Assembly (NCBI RefSeq): GCF_050947335.1
Contig: NC_134984.1
Span: forward strand, 5,437,926 to 5,501,925
Direction: 5' to 3'
DNA length: 64,000 nt
Source: Megachile rotundata
Lineage: Eukaryota > Arthropoda > Insecta > Hymenoptera > Megachilidae
Within the stretch, counting starts at the first letter, position 1; every line of letters starts with the position of its first letter. The position numbers and the translations under genes are program-made. Under the pieces are notes generated by a model. That model was given only the letters and a program-made list of their open reading frames with translations, ran no database searches and had not been told where the DNA came from. Below are positions 31,683 through 44,505 of this stretch, piece after piece.

Positions 31683-34331
31683 ATGGAAACTGCAATGAGT
31701 GGAACGATGAATGGACCAAGCGATAAGAAGAAGCAAAAAAGACGGTTGTTTCCCTCGACCAGGAGGTATTCAAAGAAACGAGCAACTCTTGAAATGCGAC
31801 GTCGTTTAGCTGCTCCGGAAAAGAATAAAGAAATATCCACCATGTTTCCACCATGCGACGCAACTACAACAATACAAGTAGTAGAAACTTCAGAAGAAAC
31901 TACGTCGGCACAATTTTCAGACGACGGAGAAGATGGCTTGATAGTCGAAAAAGTAGCAGCAGCCGGGCCAAAGGAAGCACCGTTTTTTCCAAATGGACTA
32001 AGTATTGTAAATATGCAGCACATCTTTAAAGAAATGAAAAAAATAAGCCACCATGCGGATAATAGGGAAAATTGCGGTGTACAATACTTGGAAATAACTG
32101 GCGTAAAACAGTCGGGTCTGAAAATAACGCTCACCGTAGTGTGCACTATGTGCGACTACAAAGGGGAAATCAAAAGTCAACCTGACGATGTTGAAGAAAT
32201 GGATATAAATCGTAGTGCCGTGGCTGGGACAATGCTAGAGGCAGCTATGCGCAGATGGAACAATTTTTGACAGCAATAAACATAAAATGTATGCCGAAAA
32301 CCCAATTTGTAAAATACCACGATGAAATAGCAAATTCGTTTATTGTCGCTGCGGAAGAAGAAATGATAGCAGCGGCTGCAGAAGAAAAACGATTAGCTAT
32401 GGAAAGAGACGATGTTGTTCCAGAATCTGGAATCCCGCACATTCCCGTCATCGCCGGTGGCAGTTGGATAAAGAGATCTTATCGCACCGGCGCATATAAC
32501 TCTGCTTCGGGAGTTGGTGTGATACTTGGATATCACACCCGAAAAGTTTTATACATTGGTGTGCGAAATAAAAGATGCACAATTTGCGAATATGCTGCAA
32601 GAGATCAGAAAGAACCACGAAAACACGTGTGTTTCAAGAATTGGAGCAAGAGTCGAGCATCTACTGCTATGGAAAGCGATGCAATTGTGGAAGGATTTAA
32701 AACCAGCGTGGCAAAGCGTGGATTAATTTATTCGACCCTAATCGCGGACGGGGATAGCAGCGTCTATAAAAAGACTTTGGACGCAGATCCGTATAAGACA
32801 GATATTCGTGTAAAAAAATTGAATGCACGAATCATTTGCTACGGAATTTCTGTAAAAAAATGAAAGAAATTGTGAAGAAAACGACCGCAGGTACATTGAG
32901 GAAAGCTGTAGAAAACAGCATTCGACGAATGCGAACGACAATCGTAAAAGCCGCACGGTATAGAAGTAAAGAAAATGTACCAATCGCCACAAAAATTACA
33001 AATTTATACTGTGACATTTACAATATTCCAAGTCACGTGTTTGGCGAACACGCAGAATGTAATAGAATAAATTACTTCTGCGATGGAAAAAGCGAAGAAA
33101 ATGAGACAAACATCGTCCCACAAGTGAAGAGTATGGGAGTATATGAGCTGATAAAGGACATACTTTAGCCGTTAACAGGTCATGCAGAGAGCTTATTGTA
33201 CAACTACAACAAATACACTGTGGAGAGTTTCAACGGCGTCCTTGCCAAGTACATCGGTGGGAAAAGATTAAATTTCGGCCAAAGAGGTTCCTACACGGCA
33301 AGATGTGCTACTGCCGTCTTACAATACAACACGGAGGAACCACTTTCACAGTTAAATAGAGCGATGAAGAAGAAACCGGCTGTAATTACATCAAACATGG
33401 AAGCAAGAAGAAAGAAGAGAAATGAAAAAACTTTGGAGAGACGAAAGGAAACAGAAGTCGCGACACGCATAAGCAAACAATTCCGCTCTGAAAAAGATTC
33501 GGATTATGGAGCAAACGCAGCGAAACCGGACATGGATAGTACCATTTATAAGGTGCAACAAGAAAAACATATGGAGATGCTCAGTAATTGGCAAGAAAAG
33601 AAGGATGCCATTCAAATAGAAACAATCGGACAATCGAAAAATCCGCGATGGTATACCTACACGTCGAAACTTCTAACGGCATCCAATTTCGCAAGTGTGT
33701 GCCGTCAAAGAAGTGGAACGCTGTGTGGTAATTTGGTGAAAAGAATAATATATCCAAAGATTATTAATCTACCTGCAATAAAATATGGGCAACAGTGCGA
33801 GGAAGTTGCCCGTGAAGAATTAAAGAGACATACAGGAAAAGATATTAAAGAATACGGAATCTTCATCGACAGATCCCATTCATTTATAGGAGCATCGCCG
33901 GATGAAGAGGGTATCGTGGAAATAAAGTGCCCGAAGACAGCAGAGAATTTGTTGCCGGAGGAGGCAACCAAGGCAATTCCATCAATGCGGCGTTAAATAA
34001 AACCCATCAGTACTACTACCAAGTGCAAGGACAGCTGCACGTAACAGGCAGATCATACTGCATATTTTGCATTTGGACACGGAAAAGAATAAAATGCGTT
34101 ACCGTCGAAAGAGACGACGTGTTTTGGAAGGATCAGATGGAACTGAAATTGATTCAATTTTATAATGAGTGTATGTTACCGGAATATATAGACAGCCGGT
34201 ATAACAGGGGTATGTCCATTAGAGAACCCCAATTTATAATGGAAGAAAGAGAGCGCCTGAAAAAACGAAAAAGATCTCTCAGCGAAAACGATAATAATGT
34301 CGCAACGATTCGACGTCGGACTGTGCTGTAA
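31683..34331 (+). pseudogene. Mutator-like transposase / YqaJ nuclease fusion, copy C
   Basis: Nearly the full gene, with ATG at 31683, 33 bases after a minisatellite. Order: basic N-terminus; acidic linker; block with GLSIVNMQHIFKEMKK and CTMCDYKGEI; DDE domain; PD-(D/E)XK domain; Lys/Arg-rich tail ending RRTVL. Disruptions are a frameshift near 32240, a frameshift near 32820, a TAG near 33166, and a frameshift near 33960. The first catalytic residue is also changed: VIAGGSWIK where copies A and B have Asp. The nuclease retains ASPD and VEIKCPKT but lacks four residues after ASPD (GVID in copies A and B). It is diverged from A and B at many sites, so it is a separate older or different subfamily copy. 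Confidence 0.8.
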
Positions 34332-35033
34332 AGTGCAGTCGCCTGACGTTCTCTCGCACGCCCTTGCTTGGCGTGCGCCTGTTGATTCGTTCACGGGTTC
34401 AGAATATAAAAATTAAAAAATATTGCAAGGATTCGACGTGGGACTGTCTAAATTATCTTATCCAAGTTATCTTGTACAAATTGTTTTATCCAAATTATCT
34501 TATCCAGTATTATCCATTCTGTCCCCTTTTCATCCCATCCTGATGGAAGAAGCCCACCACCTTCTCGTGGTTTCCATCGTGCGATAACACTTCCTTTAAA
34601 ACAATGTTAACATTAACAAATGTTTTTCTTTTAAAATAATAATAAAGTAAAAGAAAGTTGTTGAAATTGATTATCATAAAAGAAGTGTTACTGGCTAAGA
34701 GTGGGTTTCCTATCATAATTTTCTTGCCAATAATTTGTTACAGATTATGTAACAAAATAATAATTATGTAATGATTATGTATCATTTCATCTGTTGCAGA
34801 TACTTCGTAAATAAAGAATGCGGGCCAAGTAGCAACGTCTAACAGTTGAGCTGCCTTTTGCGGTCAATGCCCTGAGTTCGGAGATTTTGTTTACATTGGA
34901 AGGTCTACCTGACACTCGTGCGGCGCAAACACCAAACGAAGTCAGTGACACGGAAAGATGCAGTTTCTCCCACTATCTGCTTGGGCACGCGACGTTCGAG
35001 TAGATCGGTGTGTTGAGGCAGGTATAATAGTCA
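34332..35033 (+). repeat. 3' flank of transposon copy C
   Basis: Aligns in inverted orientation with the copy A flank (about 3540-4470), including CCATCCTGATGGAAGAAGCC and GGTCAATGCCCTGAG. Similarity ends near GGCAGGTATAATAG at 35033, which I take as the right edge of copy C, or the point where the LINE joins it. Confidence 0.6.
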
Positions 35034-35401
35034 GGTGGTCGAATGGTGCCAGGGTGGCACAAGTCGGATCTCCCACCCCCTCGTGGTGGCCGCTGGGATA
35101 GAGGACCTCGATGCCCTTCAGTACGCCGGCTTCGGTCGAGTACCCAAGGGTGAGAGCCTTTATGCGAACAGGAGAACGGCGATGTGTGAATGTGAGTGTG
35201 CATGTGTATGAGAGTGAGATGTGCCCACTTTGCCTGCAAAGTAGGGTTTATGAAGGGCGAGACGATACCGGCTGGGTCTTAGACCCTGACAGGTACTACC
35301 ATGCCGGAACGGCTCGGACGGAAGCCCGGAACGCAGGCAATGTTGGGCGCATGTATGGAGGGACGAATGAGCCCCGGTCAGCCCGCCATGGATATTCCCC
35401 G

Positions 35402-36532
35402 TGTTACGTGCGCTGATGATTTTTATTCCTTGGAGATGAATATTCTAGAATAGTCGAAGACCACCACGAAGCGAAAGTTTAGTCTTGCCTAGCTTTCCCA
35501 GTTACCAGGGTTTCCTTATTAGGCTTCGCTCGAGAACATTTAACGTCTTCGGACCAACGCGATGAAAATTCGTTAGACGAAAACGTCGCGTTGATTAGTT
35601 CCCACCGTCTCCACCACTACTCGTTTTCTACCCATTTTTGAGTATAAAAAGGGTTGTGGAGAAGACGCCTCGGACCCAGTAGATTATTAAACGTCGTCTA
35701 ATACGGAACCTCTGTCCGTGGACCCAGTTAATTCTCGAACGTGGACTAACGAGGAACCTTTGTCAGAGTTTAGTTAGAGTCTTTCACGTTGAATTAAAAC
35801 TAAGTCACTTTTGAGCAAGATCGAGTTAGAGTCCCCTTCGAGCAACATTGATAACCATACAGTACGTATAGTTTATTGTTAGGCATTTTTTCTAAAGTAC
35901 TTTCGGGTCCCCGTTTCGCTTGTTTTTCGTTAAAACTAGGCAGGATTAGATTCTCGCTTTGTCGGAGTCGAAACATATTAAACTCAAGTAAAATCAAGTC
36001 AAGAACATTTCTTGTGAAAATCACCTTAACCGACAAGTACACATAACCATTTGTAATTCCGGTTTTGGGAAAAGAATATATTTTCAACTTTTATTTTTAA
36101 ACTTAATTATTGCCTTTGTCAATTTATAACCAAAGTCCTAACAAACCCACCAGTCGGTATATCTTAGCCGCTCGAGGTATACTGGCATATCTTTGTTACG
36201 AGCACAACTACTAACATTTCCTGTGACACCCAGCGTTAGCCATACGTCGGCTAGTTCACATATCATTTTCCTGGGGCACCCGGCGTTAACCATACGTCGG
36301 TACATCCCCGCGTCTTGACCAATCCTGTGACCCCCGGCGTTAGCCATACGTCGGCTAGTTCACGATAACCAACCTCCTGGGGCACCCGGCGTTAGCCATA
36401 CGTCGGCTCATCCCTGCGTCTATTTTCCTTTGGCGCTCAGGTTAAGTAACAAACCTCGGTTAGCCTAGTAACACTACCTTGACCAAAATACAGCCCCCAG
36501 CCACGCGGCTGTGACCCCTCCGGCTCGTAACA
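35402..36532 (+). mobile_element. Solo LTR, family 3
   Basis: 1131 bp from TGTTACGTGC to GCTCGTAACA (7-base inverted ends), with TSD CCCG at 35398-35401 and 36533-36536. A TATA box (TATAAAAA, 35643-35650) lies upstream of a presumed start near 35675. Four tandem units of about 52 bases with GCGTTAGCCATACGTCGG lie at 36222-36420. Confidence 0.75.
36222..36420. repeat. Four tandem 52-base units in the family 3 LTR
   Basis: Each has (C)CGGCGTTAGCCATACGTCGG followed by alternating spacers (CTAGTTCAC or CATCCC), so the true period may be a 104-base pair of units. Confidence 0.7.
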
Positions 36533-37075
36533 CCCGCGAGACTAGCCAAGGGGTGGAGTAGTAGCCCCCCGACCGGGTCTGTACGTGTTGGTGCATCACG
36601 ACCTCTGCTGGTTAAGATGGCCAAACCGTAAGTCCTACATGTTAGGCAAAGAGGCCCTGACCCAGCATGTCCAGTGAAGCCGGCGCGTGCAGATGACTGG
36701 AGCCAATCCGGGGGTTGAAGTGGCGGTGCCTGGGGGGGATCCAGGTTGGTCGCTGGTTCCCCGTACCCGAAGCCACGAAGGGATTATAAAATCGTGGCAT
36801 GTCTAGCCCGAGGTTTGGGTTAGGTGTCGGTTCGGATCCGGCGTCGCCCATCCGATAGGGGTGACGTTAAACCTTTCGCATCAACTATGGCGCGGGCCTA
36901 TCCCGTCACATTTTTTTTTCTTAAAGTCATTCGGTGCCGATATGGTCGACCGCCTGATAAGCCGCTTCTCGGGTTTGGCATCGCGTAAATAGGGGAAAAT
37001 TCACAGGGGGAAGTAGCCCTACCGCGGTAGGGCTCCCATGATGGGCGAACCCACAGTTATCCAACCAGTATCAAT

Positions 37076-38181
37076 ATGGCAAATTTAAACACAAACTCTC
37101 AATCGATGATAAGGGTGGACGGGAGGGAGGCGGATGAGCAGGGGTGCTCTCTGCGAAGATCTGAAGAGGAGTCCCGGGACTGCGGTGGGGGTAATGACGC
37201 CCGTTACCCCGACTCCGCCACTCCCGTTGCAACGGGGAATGTGGCGAGGGGCAGCAGAGGGAGGGACTTACCGTGTCCCCCTGTTCCTGCCGGCAACTGC
37301 GGTGGGTCGCGGGAGGCACCGGGGAGCGACGGGGCTGGCGGGTCGCGGCAACCCGTTTCGGCTACCATGGGTGCAGGGCCGCGTGACGCGGGGAGGGATC
37401 GGCGCACGATCGCGGCGGAAAAGACAATCGGAGCCTCTCCGCGTCTGCGTGTGTCGCGGCGCAGAGCAGTAACAGGGGAGAAGTGGGTGGCCTCCCTGTT
37501 AACGGTACCACGCGCATGGGTAGGTTAAAAACGCCTTATGTTAGGTTGGCGCGGGTTAACCGTTCGCGGTCAGGACGAAGACGACGCCTTTCGGGTCGTA
37601 TGGATGATAGCGGAGACGAGTCCGATACGTCGATGCAGACAGTTGCGTCCATGGACCGTCTCAGGTCTCGTGGTCGTGGCAAGCCCCAAACGACGGGCGA
37701 ATACGTCGACTTGGTCGAGGCTAAGAGGCAGCTTTGGGAGCTTCGGCAGCGCGAGCTGGAACTTGCGGCGCAATGCAATGTTTTCGACCCGACGGTTGAG
37801 CCTGCATCCCCGAGCAGAAATAGTCTGCCCTTAGACGAGGTGGATGACTTGGTCAGAGCGATGTCCGATCGATCTGACGCGCACATTATGGCGGAAGTTA
37901 TAGAAAACTGTAAGGAGCTGGATAAGGTTGCGAGTAACCCTCGCAACCTGAAGGGAGTTTCTGTCAGAGCGATTCGACAGAGTAATCGCTTCTTACAAGC
38001 GGCGGTTGTGCATGCTTATAGGCGTGCCCTGACAGCGGCGAGCGCTCCGCAGCTGGCGAAGGAGTTGTTTGAGCTCCAACGTCAGCTGCATGAGCGCGAC
38101 TCTGTAATTGAGCGCATGACGAGAGAGATGGAAAGCCTGGGGAGGCAGGTATGGGCACTGAACGCAGCCAGGGTGGCTGAG
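37076..38181 (+). pseudogene. R1-clade LINE ORF1, first part
   Basis: Gag-like nucleic-acid-binding protein of a non-LTR retrotransposon. ATG 37076 begins a Gly/Ser/Arg-rich, low-complexity stretch. A frameshift near 37490-37520 leads into the frame from 37483, which has a basic segment (RSRSGRRRRLSGR), a conserved region and a coiled-coil-like part (ELQRQLHERDSVIERMTRE) as in R1-type ORF1. The frame is cut at 38181 inside NAARVAE by X copy 2 and continues at 40836 with VPITGVKRPS. Confidence 0.7.
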
Positions 38182-40824
38182 ATGCAGCACGGCTGGCTGT
38201 CGTGGCGAGCGCACGTGTTCGGGGGTCGCTCCGCGATGAAGTTCAATTTTGGTGGGAAAAAGTGGTTAAAGTGTGATAAATAATGTTGTGAAGTGAGGGG
38301 AGACCGTGGGGGAAGTGAGCGGTGAAGTTTTGTAAAAATAGGTGGTGAAATAATAAATCTATAAATAAAAATCGAAATTTCGGTAATGGCGACCTCCACG
38401 CAACGCGAGGGAAAGCATGGGGTGCAAACCCATGAGTAATCGAAAGCGAGGAAACGAGTGTTCAGGCCGACCGCGGAATAAAATAAATACATATGTGCGC
38501 GACTTAAATACGATTATTTTTATATATCGCGAGTGAAAATAGTGCAATTTAAGGGTGAAAGTTGCCCTCGAAGGACTTGCGCGAACACGTGGTCGTGTGA
38601 CATGTCGAAGTTGCGAGAGAAAGTCGCAGAAATTAAATTAATTAATTAATAAAGTAAATGTCATTAGGGATTTAGAGTGCGGGAAAGGGCGAATGAGGCA
38701 TACTGAATGCACGCGGTGATTAGTTTTGGCTATTTTCGTATTTTCATGATTTGATAGTAAATAAATAATGGCGTCGGTCAAGCATGCTTCGATATATCGT
38801 ACGAACACGTGGGCATCTCCGCGTGAGGGAAAGCGTAGAGCGCAAAGGCCGGTTTGCAAACATCCAAAATGGCCGGGGAAGGGTCGCTGCAAGCGCATGG
38901 AGAGCGGCCCTTAAGGACGAAGCCTAAGGGCGAAGCAAAGGCACACGGCAACAAGCAAGATGGCGGAGGAAGGATCGCCGCAAGCGCATGGAGAGCTGCC
39001 TTTAGGGACGAAGCCTATGGGTGAAGCGGAGGCACGCGGCAACAAGCAAGATGGCGGAGACATGGCGCGTTTTTCAAATGGTAAGCGGATAGGTTGAAGC
39101 AAGAAGACAGTGAGGAGGAGAAGAGGAAGAGGCGAGACGACACGGAACTAAGTGAAGGAAGGAAGTAATTAATTAATTAATAAATAAATGAAGTGAATGA
39201 GATTAATAATAATAATAACAATAATATTACTTAATTAATAATTAAGGAATAAATTATTCTAAATAGTGAAGTGATTAGTAGATTAATAAATAAATAAATA
39301 ATAAATAATAAATAATTAACAGATAGGCAACTAATTCGGTGTAGTGTTAGGAAAGTGTTGTGGGAGTGCAGTGAAGTGCTAAGAGTGTTGCGGGTACAGG
39401 GGAATGTACGTGATCACGTGCGCGAGTGCAGAGGAACAGTGCAAAGCGGGAAAATGGCGAAAAAGTGTTGGAAGAACTGCGGAAAACGCTCCAGCACTCT
39501 GGAAACTACGAAGTCACAACGATGGTGGAGAAAAGGGGCAGCATTGAGAATATCCAGCATGGCGAAGGAAGGAACGCTGCAAGCACTTAGAGAGCGGCCC
39601 TAAAGGGTGAAGCGAAAGGATGCAGCAACAAGCAAGACGGCGGAGGCATGGTGCGCTTTTCAAACGGCAAGAGGAGGGGAAGAAGCGAGAGGACAGCGAG
39701 AGGGAGAAGAGGAAGAGCAGGAGTGGAAGATGCAGAGAAACAAATATAGACACGACCGATTAAACGACTCAAACCCGCAAGGGAGGAAACCGGTGTCAGC
39801 CTGGTCATAGCACCATTAGGGGGCACAAAACGGGGACCGACTGAGCGGGGGAGAGGAGGGAGAGAGATCAAATCGAATCGAGCACCCTTCCGATCAACTG
39901 TTGATTCAGCAAGGAACCCAGTCGTCAGCCTGGTCCTGGCACCACTAGGGGGCGACAACGGGGATCGAGTGGTATCGACAGGAGAGAAAAAGGAGAAATT
40001 TTTACCGAGAGCAATGGGCTCATGTAGCGTTATGGAAGAAGACTGGGGCGTAATATGAAATGCGGGAAAATCGGTAAGCAGCGATAACGCAAAGGGTTAA
40101 AAGGGCGCAAGGGAAGGGGAAACATCGCAAAAACGAGATGGAAAGCGGTGCGTGGAAATTTAAAAACATGAGCGGAAAATCAGATGTCGGAAATAGCGTA
40201 GGATATACAGAGGTGATAGGATATACTAAGAAGGCAACTTTCTTGTTGGGAGAGGGGGCTGGGGGTGGGGGCGGGGAGACGAAATTTTCGAAACGCGAGA
40301 ACAAAACAGGTAATTAGAAAGTGCGATGAATTAGAATTAAGCATAGGAAAGCACATTATGACACTTAGGTGGGAAATGGTGGGGAGAGGTCGCGGTTTTT
40401 TGCCGTATGTTCGAGCGCACCGGGAGGCGGCGCCGAGGGGGCGTTACAAGGTCAGCTGGAGGTCAGCGCATTTTGCCCGGGAGCCTCCACTAGACCTTGA
40501 CGCAGCCCCTAGGACCAAAACCCTTTGGTTGAGAGCATCCATTCCCTACACATGGAACACATACGGGGCGGGGGGCAGTCTTTCTTCCACAACTGCGAGC
40601 GATGGCCTAGATCAGGGGGACTATGCCGTCTCCGGTAGGAAAGCCTGACGGGTTGCCGCCACCCCCCGCCCAGGTGAGGGGGCAGGAGACAGTTTTAGTG
40701 GATATGCGTGGAAACCGTCCCTCTTCTAGGGGCGCCGGAAGCGAGAGTCCCACACTATCTGGGCTATCTTCCCAGATGTCCGTTATTGGATTTCTGTCTT
40801 CCTCAAGCAAAAAAAAAAAAAAAA
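38182..40824 (+). mobile_element. Retroelement X, copy 2, inserted in LINE ORF1
   Basis: About 2.64 kb between 12-base TSDs (AGGGTGGCTGAG at 38170-38181 and 40824-40835), with a tail of about 16 A. It starts ATGCAG then CACGGCTGGCTG. It has the same organisation as copy 1: A/T-rich tract near 39170-39320, three repeats with GGAGAGCGGCCC, and two with GTCAGCCTGGTC. No conserved protein is encoded. Open frames through it exist only because the flanking LINE frame reads in. Confidence 0.85.
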
Positions 40825-40835
40825 GGGTGGCTGAG

Positions 40836-42361
40836 GTGCCTATAACAGGGGTCAAACGGCCGTCACGACCCATTGCCCCACCTCCATCCCCATCCCCATC
40901 CCCAGTCCCAATTGTCACCTCGAACCCGGTGATCGAGGACACTTTGCCGCGTCCCATCGGAGACGCGGTGATGGAGGTGTCCCCAAATGAGGAGCGTGGG
41001 ATGGTTATTGTTGACGCGGCGGTGGCATCAACCAGCACAGGGGGAGCGAAGAGACCTCGTGTGTTGTCACCCGAGCGACCGGTGCCGCTGGAACTGTCGA
41101 TAGCGGAAACCATCGCCAAAGTGGTGGAAAGAAAGATGCAGGAGCTGCAGGAGAAAATGTTTCCCGTCGTTGCTGTAAGACCGGCGTTGCAGGGAGCAGG
41201 ACATCCTGATGGTACGGGACGCATCCCTGGTGTTTCTACAGCGAGTGCAGGAGCTGTGATGTCCGCACCGGCTGGGGAAACGAAGAAGGAGAAAAAGAAA
41301 AAAGAGAAGAAGGTAGCTGCGACTGGAGCAGCTGTTCCAGCTGCCTACGCGGGGTCAGGTAACCCTGCGAAGGTAATGCCCGGCGGGTCGCGGCCGACAG
41401 CTAGTACCCCGGCAGCGGAAATGTGGTCGACCGTAGTTAGTCGTAAGACCGCAAGGAAAGAGCGGAAGGAAGCAGCGACAGCAGCAGCACGGCTACAACA
41501 GAAAGTGGCCCCGGGCAAGGATGTCGCCGGGAAGAAGAAGATGGACGGAGCTAAGAAATGCGAAGAAATCGTATGCGGAGGTCATGCAGCAGGCCAAGGA
41601 CATTGTGAAGTTGTCGGAGATTGGCATCGGCACAGTCCGATACAGAACGGCCGTAATGGGGGGTATAATCCTGGAGGTTCCAGGTGAAGGTGGTGCTGCC
41701 AAAGCTGAGTCGCTGGCAGGCCGCATAAAGGAGATATTCGGCAGCACGGAGGTCCGGGTTGCCACGCCGGCCAAACGTGGAGAACTCCGTGTATCCGGTC
41801 TGGACGACTCGGTAACACCCAGGGAGGTCGCTGAGTCTGTTGCGGCGGCAGATGGCTGCGCTGCAGATGAAGTAAAGGTCGGTGCAGTCCGGAAATCGCC
41901 GATGGGATCAGGGACAGCGTGGGTCCAGTGTCCACTTGCGCCGCTGAACAAAGTGGTCAAAGCCGGGAATAAGGGTGGGCTGGGTATCGGCCAGGGTCCA
42001 GGCTCTACCAGCCCGCCCGTTGCAGTGCTTCCGTTGCCTGGAAGTTGGTCATGTTAGGCAACGGTGCACTGCGGAGGTGGACCGGTCTGACCGCTTCTAC
42101 AAGTGCGGCGTGACCGGCCACCGCGCGAGCCAGTGCACGGCGGTCCCCAAGTGTCCGCTTTGTACGGACCTTAGGCGGCCCGCCGATCACAGGCTCGGCA
42201 CGAAGGCTTGCGCCCCATTCTCCCGGCGTAGGGTGAGGAAGAGGGCGGCAACAAAGGCACAACAGGAGGCGCCGATCGAGACATCAGCGGCAATAGCGGA
42301 AGCGGAAGCCAACGTTGACGAAGTGAAGGCCGCGGAGGCGGCGATGGAAGTGGCACCGTGA
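40836..42361 (+). pseudogene. R1-clade LINE ORF1, second part with zinc knuckles
   Basis: Continues ORF1 after X copy 2. It has a Pro/Ser-rich part, a Lys-rich segment (KKEKKKKEKK), then after a frameshift near 41560 the R1-type block SYAEVMQQAK...GGIILEVPGEGGAAKAESLA and RVSGLDDSVTPREVAE...GTAWVQCP. After another shift near 41990 come three CCHC-type knuckles: CFRCLEVGHVRQRC is complete; the second (FYKCGVTGHRASQC) has Phe where the first Cys is expected; the third is CPLCTDLRRPADHRLGTKAC. The TGA at 42359-42361 overlaps the ATG of ORF2 by one base (TGATG). Confidence 0.8.
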
Positions 42362-44505
42362 TGGGGCCCGTAGGACCCATACTGCAGGCCAAACTCAACC
42401 ACTCGGCCAGGGCACAGGACTTGTTCGTCCACACCCTGGCCGAGTGGGGTGCGGGATTGGCAGTCGCTTCGGAGCCCTACAGAGTACTCGACCGTCCTAA
42501 CTGGTTCGGGGACGATGAGGGCTCCGTGGCAATCGTGTGGAATATGCAGCCCGGATTCTCGTACTGCGAGCTGGTAGCTCGTGGTCGGGGATTCGTGGCT
42601 GTCCACTGGGACGGAACCGCGGTGGTGGACGTGTATGCCCCGCCTCGGCTTACCCTCGCGTTATTAGAGGAGCTACTGGACGGGGTAGGGAGATGTGTTT
42701 CGAGTCTCATGCCCCGTCCGGTGTTTGTGCTGGGAGACTTTAACTCCAAGGCCCATGCGAGGCGGTGCTAGACTGGGCTGCGACGTACGGGCTCCGGTTA
42801 CTTAACAGGGGTACCGTCAGCACGTGTGTGCGTCCGCAGGGGGAATCTATCGTTGACCTTTCATGGGCGACCCCCCCCCCCCCCTGCGGTGCGTCGCGTG
42901 CTTGGCTGGAGGGTGGCGGAGGAGGTGGAAACCCTGAGCGACCACTTGTATATCCGGGTGGATATCTCCAGGCCAGTCGCGAATGTGGAAGCGGAGGCCG
43001 AATGGTTCCGGAGCGCCATGGAGATGGTGTGTAACGCCGCCATGCCCCGGATCAAAGGCCTCCGAAAGCGGGCTGCCTACTGGTGGACGGGCGACACTGC
43101 GCGGCAGCGCGGCGAGTGTCGTGGTGCCCGTCGCCGGTGGCAGCGGGACCGCCGATGTAGGACCCGCGACGCAGCGAGGGAGGAAATGTTGTATGGGACG
43201 TATCGCACGTTAGCGACGTCCCTGCAGCAGGCCATCAGGGACGCCAAGTCCCAGGCATTTGAAGACCTCCTTGGTACGCTGGCTGAGGATCCGTGGGGGC
43301 GCCCATACAAAATGGTCATGGGGAAACTCAGACCATGGGCGCCCCCCATCACGGAGAGCATGGACCCACAGTTCCAGGCGGAGGTGGTGGACACCCTTTT
43401 TCCTCGAGGTGAGGAGACACCACCTCCCGCCATCTGGTCCGACGACATGGGGGTCACCGAGGAGGAAATGGCTGCGGCGATCCGCAAAATGGCGGCTCGG
43501 AACACAGTTCCGGGCCCCGACGGGATCCCCGGCCGTGCCTGGGCGATGGCGCTTCGCGTCCTCGCTCCCCGACTCAGGCGGCTTTTCGATGGCTGCCTGA
43601 AGTCGGGGAGGTTTCCGTCCCAGTGGAAGGTAGGGCGGATGGTTCTTCTACGCAAAGAGGGAAAGCCCGCAAGCTCCCCTTCCGCGTACCGGCCGATTGT
43701 GCTTTTGGATGAGGTTGGGAGGCTGTTTGAGTGGATCATAGCTTCCGTCTCACCAGGCACATGGCCCGGGTCGGCCCCGATCGGGTCGAGGGCCAATTTG
43801 GGTTCCGCGAGGGACGGAGCACCGTCGACGCGTTAAGTCGTGTCCGGTCCTTCGCAGAATCGGCCCTCTCCCGGGGTGGGGTGGCACTTGGTATCTCATT
43901 AGATATCAAGAATGCTTTTAACACCCTGCCCTGGGGGAGGATTAAGGAGGCACTCGAATACCACGGGGTGCTTCCCTATCTGGAGGCCACGATCGGGGAC
44001 TATCTGAAGGTTAGATGGATCGAGTACCCGGGCCGGGACGGTGTCGTGTACCGGAGGGAAGTTGACCGCGGAGTACCCCAGGGGGCAGTGCTTGGCCCCT
44101 ACCTCTGGGATGTGGGGTACGACGCGGCGTTGCGGGTTTCCCTACCTCCCGGGGTGAGGGTGACCTGCTTTGTGGATGACACACACATCCTCGCCACTGG
44201 GAGGAAATGGACGGAGACCATCTGCCTCGCTGAGATGGGGGTGGCAGCGGTCGCTGCAGAGATTGGACGGCTGGGGTTAAGCTTGTCGGTCGGCAAGACC
44301 GAAGCGATGTGGTTTTGCCGCCGACGGGGCGAGGCCCCGCCCCAGTCGTTCGTCCGAATAGGTGGGCAACATGTCCAGATTGTAGACGGGATGAAGTATC
44401 TCGGTCTCCAACTGGACAGCCACTGGCGCTTTGAGGAGCATTTTGAGCAACTGGCCCCCCGGTTGGAGAGGACTGCGGCAGCGTTGGGCCGCATCCTCCC
44501 TAACC
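42361..44505 (+). pseudogene. R1-clade LINE ORF2: endonuclease and reverse transcriptase, 3'-truncated
   Basis: Encodes the enzyme that nicks the target and copies RNA there. An AP-endonuclease-like domain starts at 42361 (ASEPYRV; FVLGDFNSKAH; LSDHLYIRV). Frameshifts occur near 42765 and in the poly-C run at about 42870-42882. The reverse transcriptase follows: NTVPGPDGIPGRAW; GRFPSQWKV; SAYRPIVLLDEVG; a frameshift near 43740; QFGFREGRSTVDAL; LGISLDIKNAFNTLPW; GVPQGAVLGPYLW; and the catalytic FVDD in TCFVDDTHILA. Thumb motifs (KTEAMWF, YLGLQLD) are present. The sequence stops after LGRILPN at 44505 where the poly(T) of X copy 3 begins, so the C-terminal Cys/His finger and 3' end are missing. 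The order and motifs are those of the R1 clade. Confidence 0.85.

Larger units (their letters stand above)
35034..37075 (+). mobile_element. Presumed 5' untranslated region of the R1-clade LINE (interrupted)
   Basis: GC-rich sequence from 35034 to 35401, then a solo LTR, then 36537 to 37075. Removing the LTR and one TSD joins GGATATTCCCCG to CGAGACTAGCC. It leads to the ORF1 ATG at 37076. The block 36968-37030 contains a hairpin-like CCCTACCGCGGTAGGG. An open frame of 101 codons ends at 35416 and has a CPLC motif, but I recognise no family. The exact 5' end of the LINE is not defined. Confidence 0.5.

Noticed and set aside
35111..35416. A 101-codon protein gene with a CPLC motif
   Set aside because: It overlaps the start of the family 3 LTR, lies in the LINE 5' region, and has only one CxxC; no family recognised, so not listed as a gene.
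36222..36420. CRISPR-like array
   Set aside because: Four imperfect 52-base units with alternating similar spacers inside an LTR, in a eukaryotic context; ordinary tandem duplication.
40623..41687. A 354-codon ORF beginning in X copy 2 and continuing into the LINE
   Set aside because: The first part is X 3' sequence and its A tail read as lysines; only the part after 40835 is LINE ORF1.
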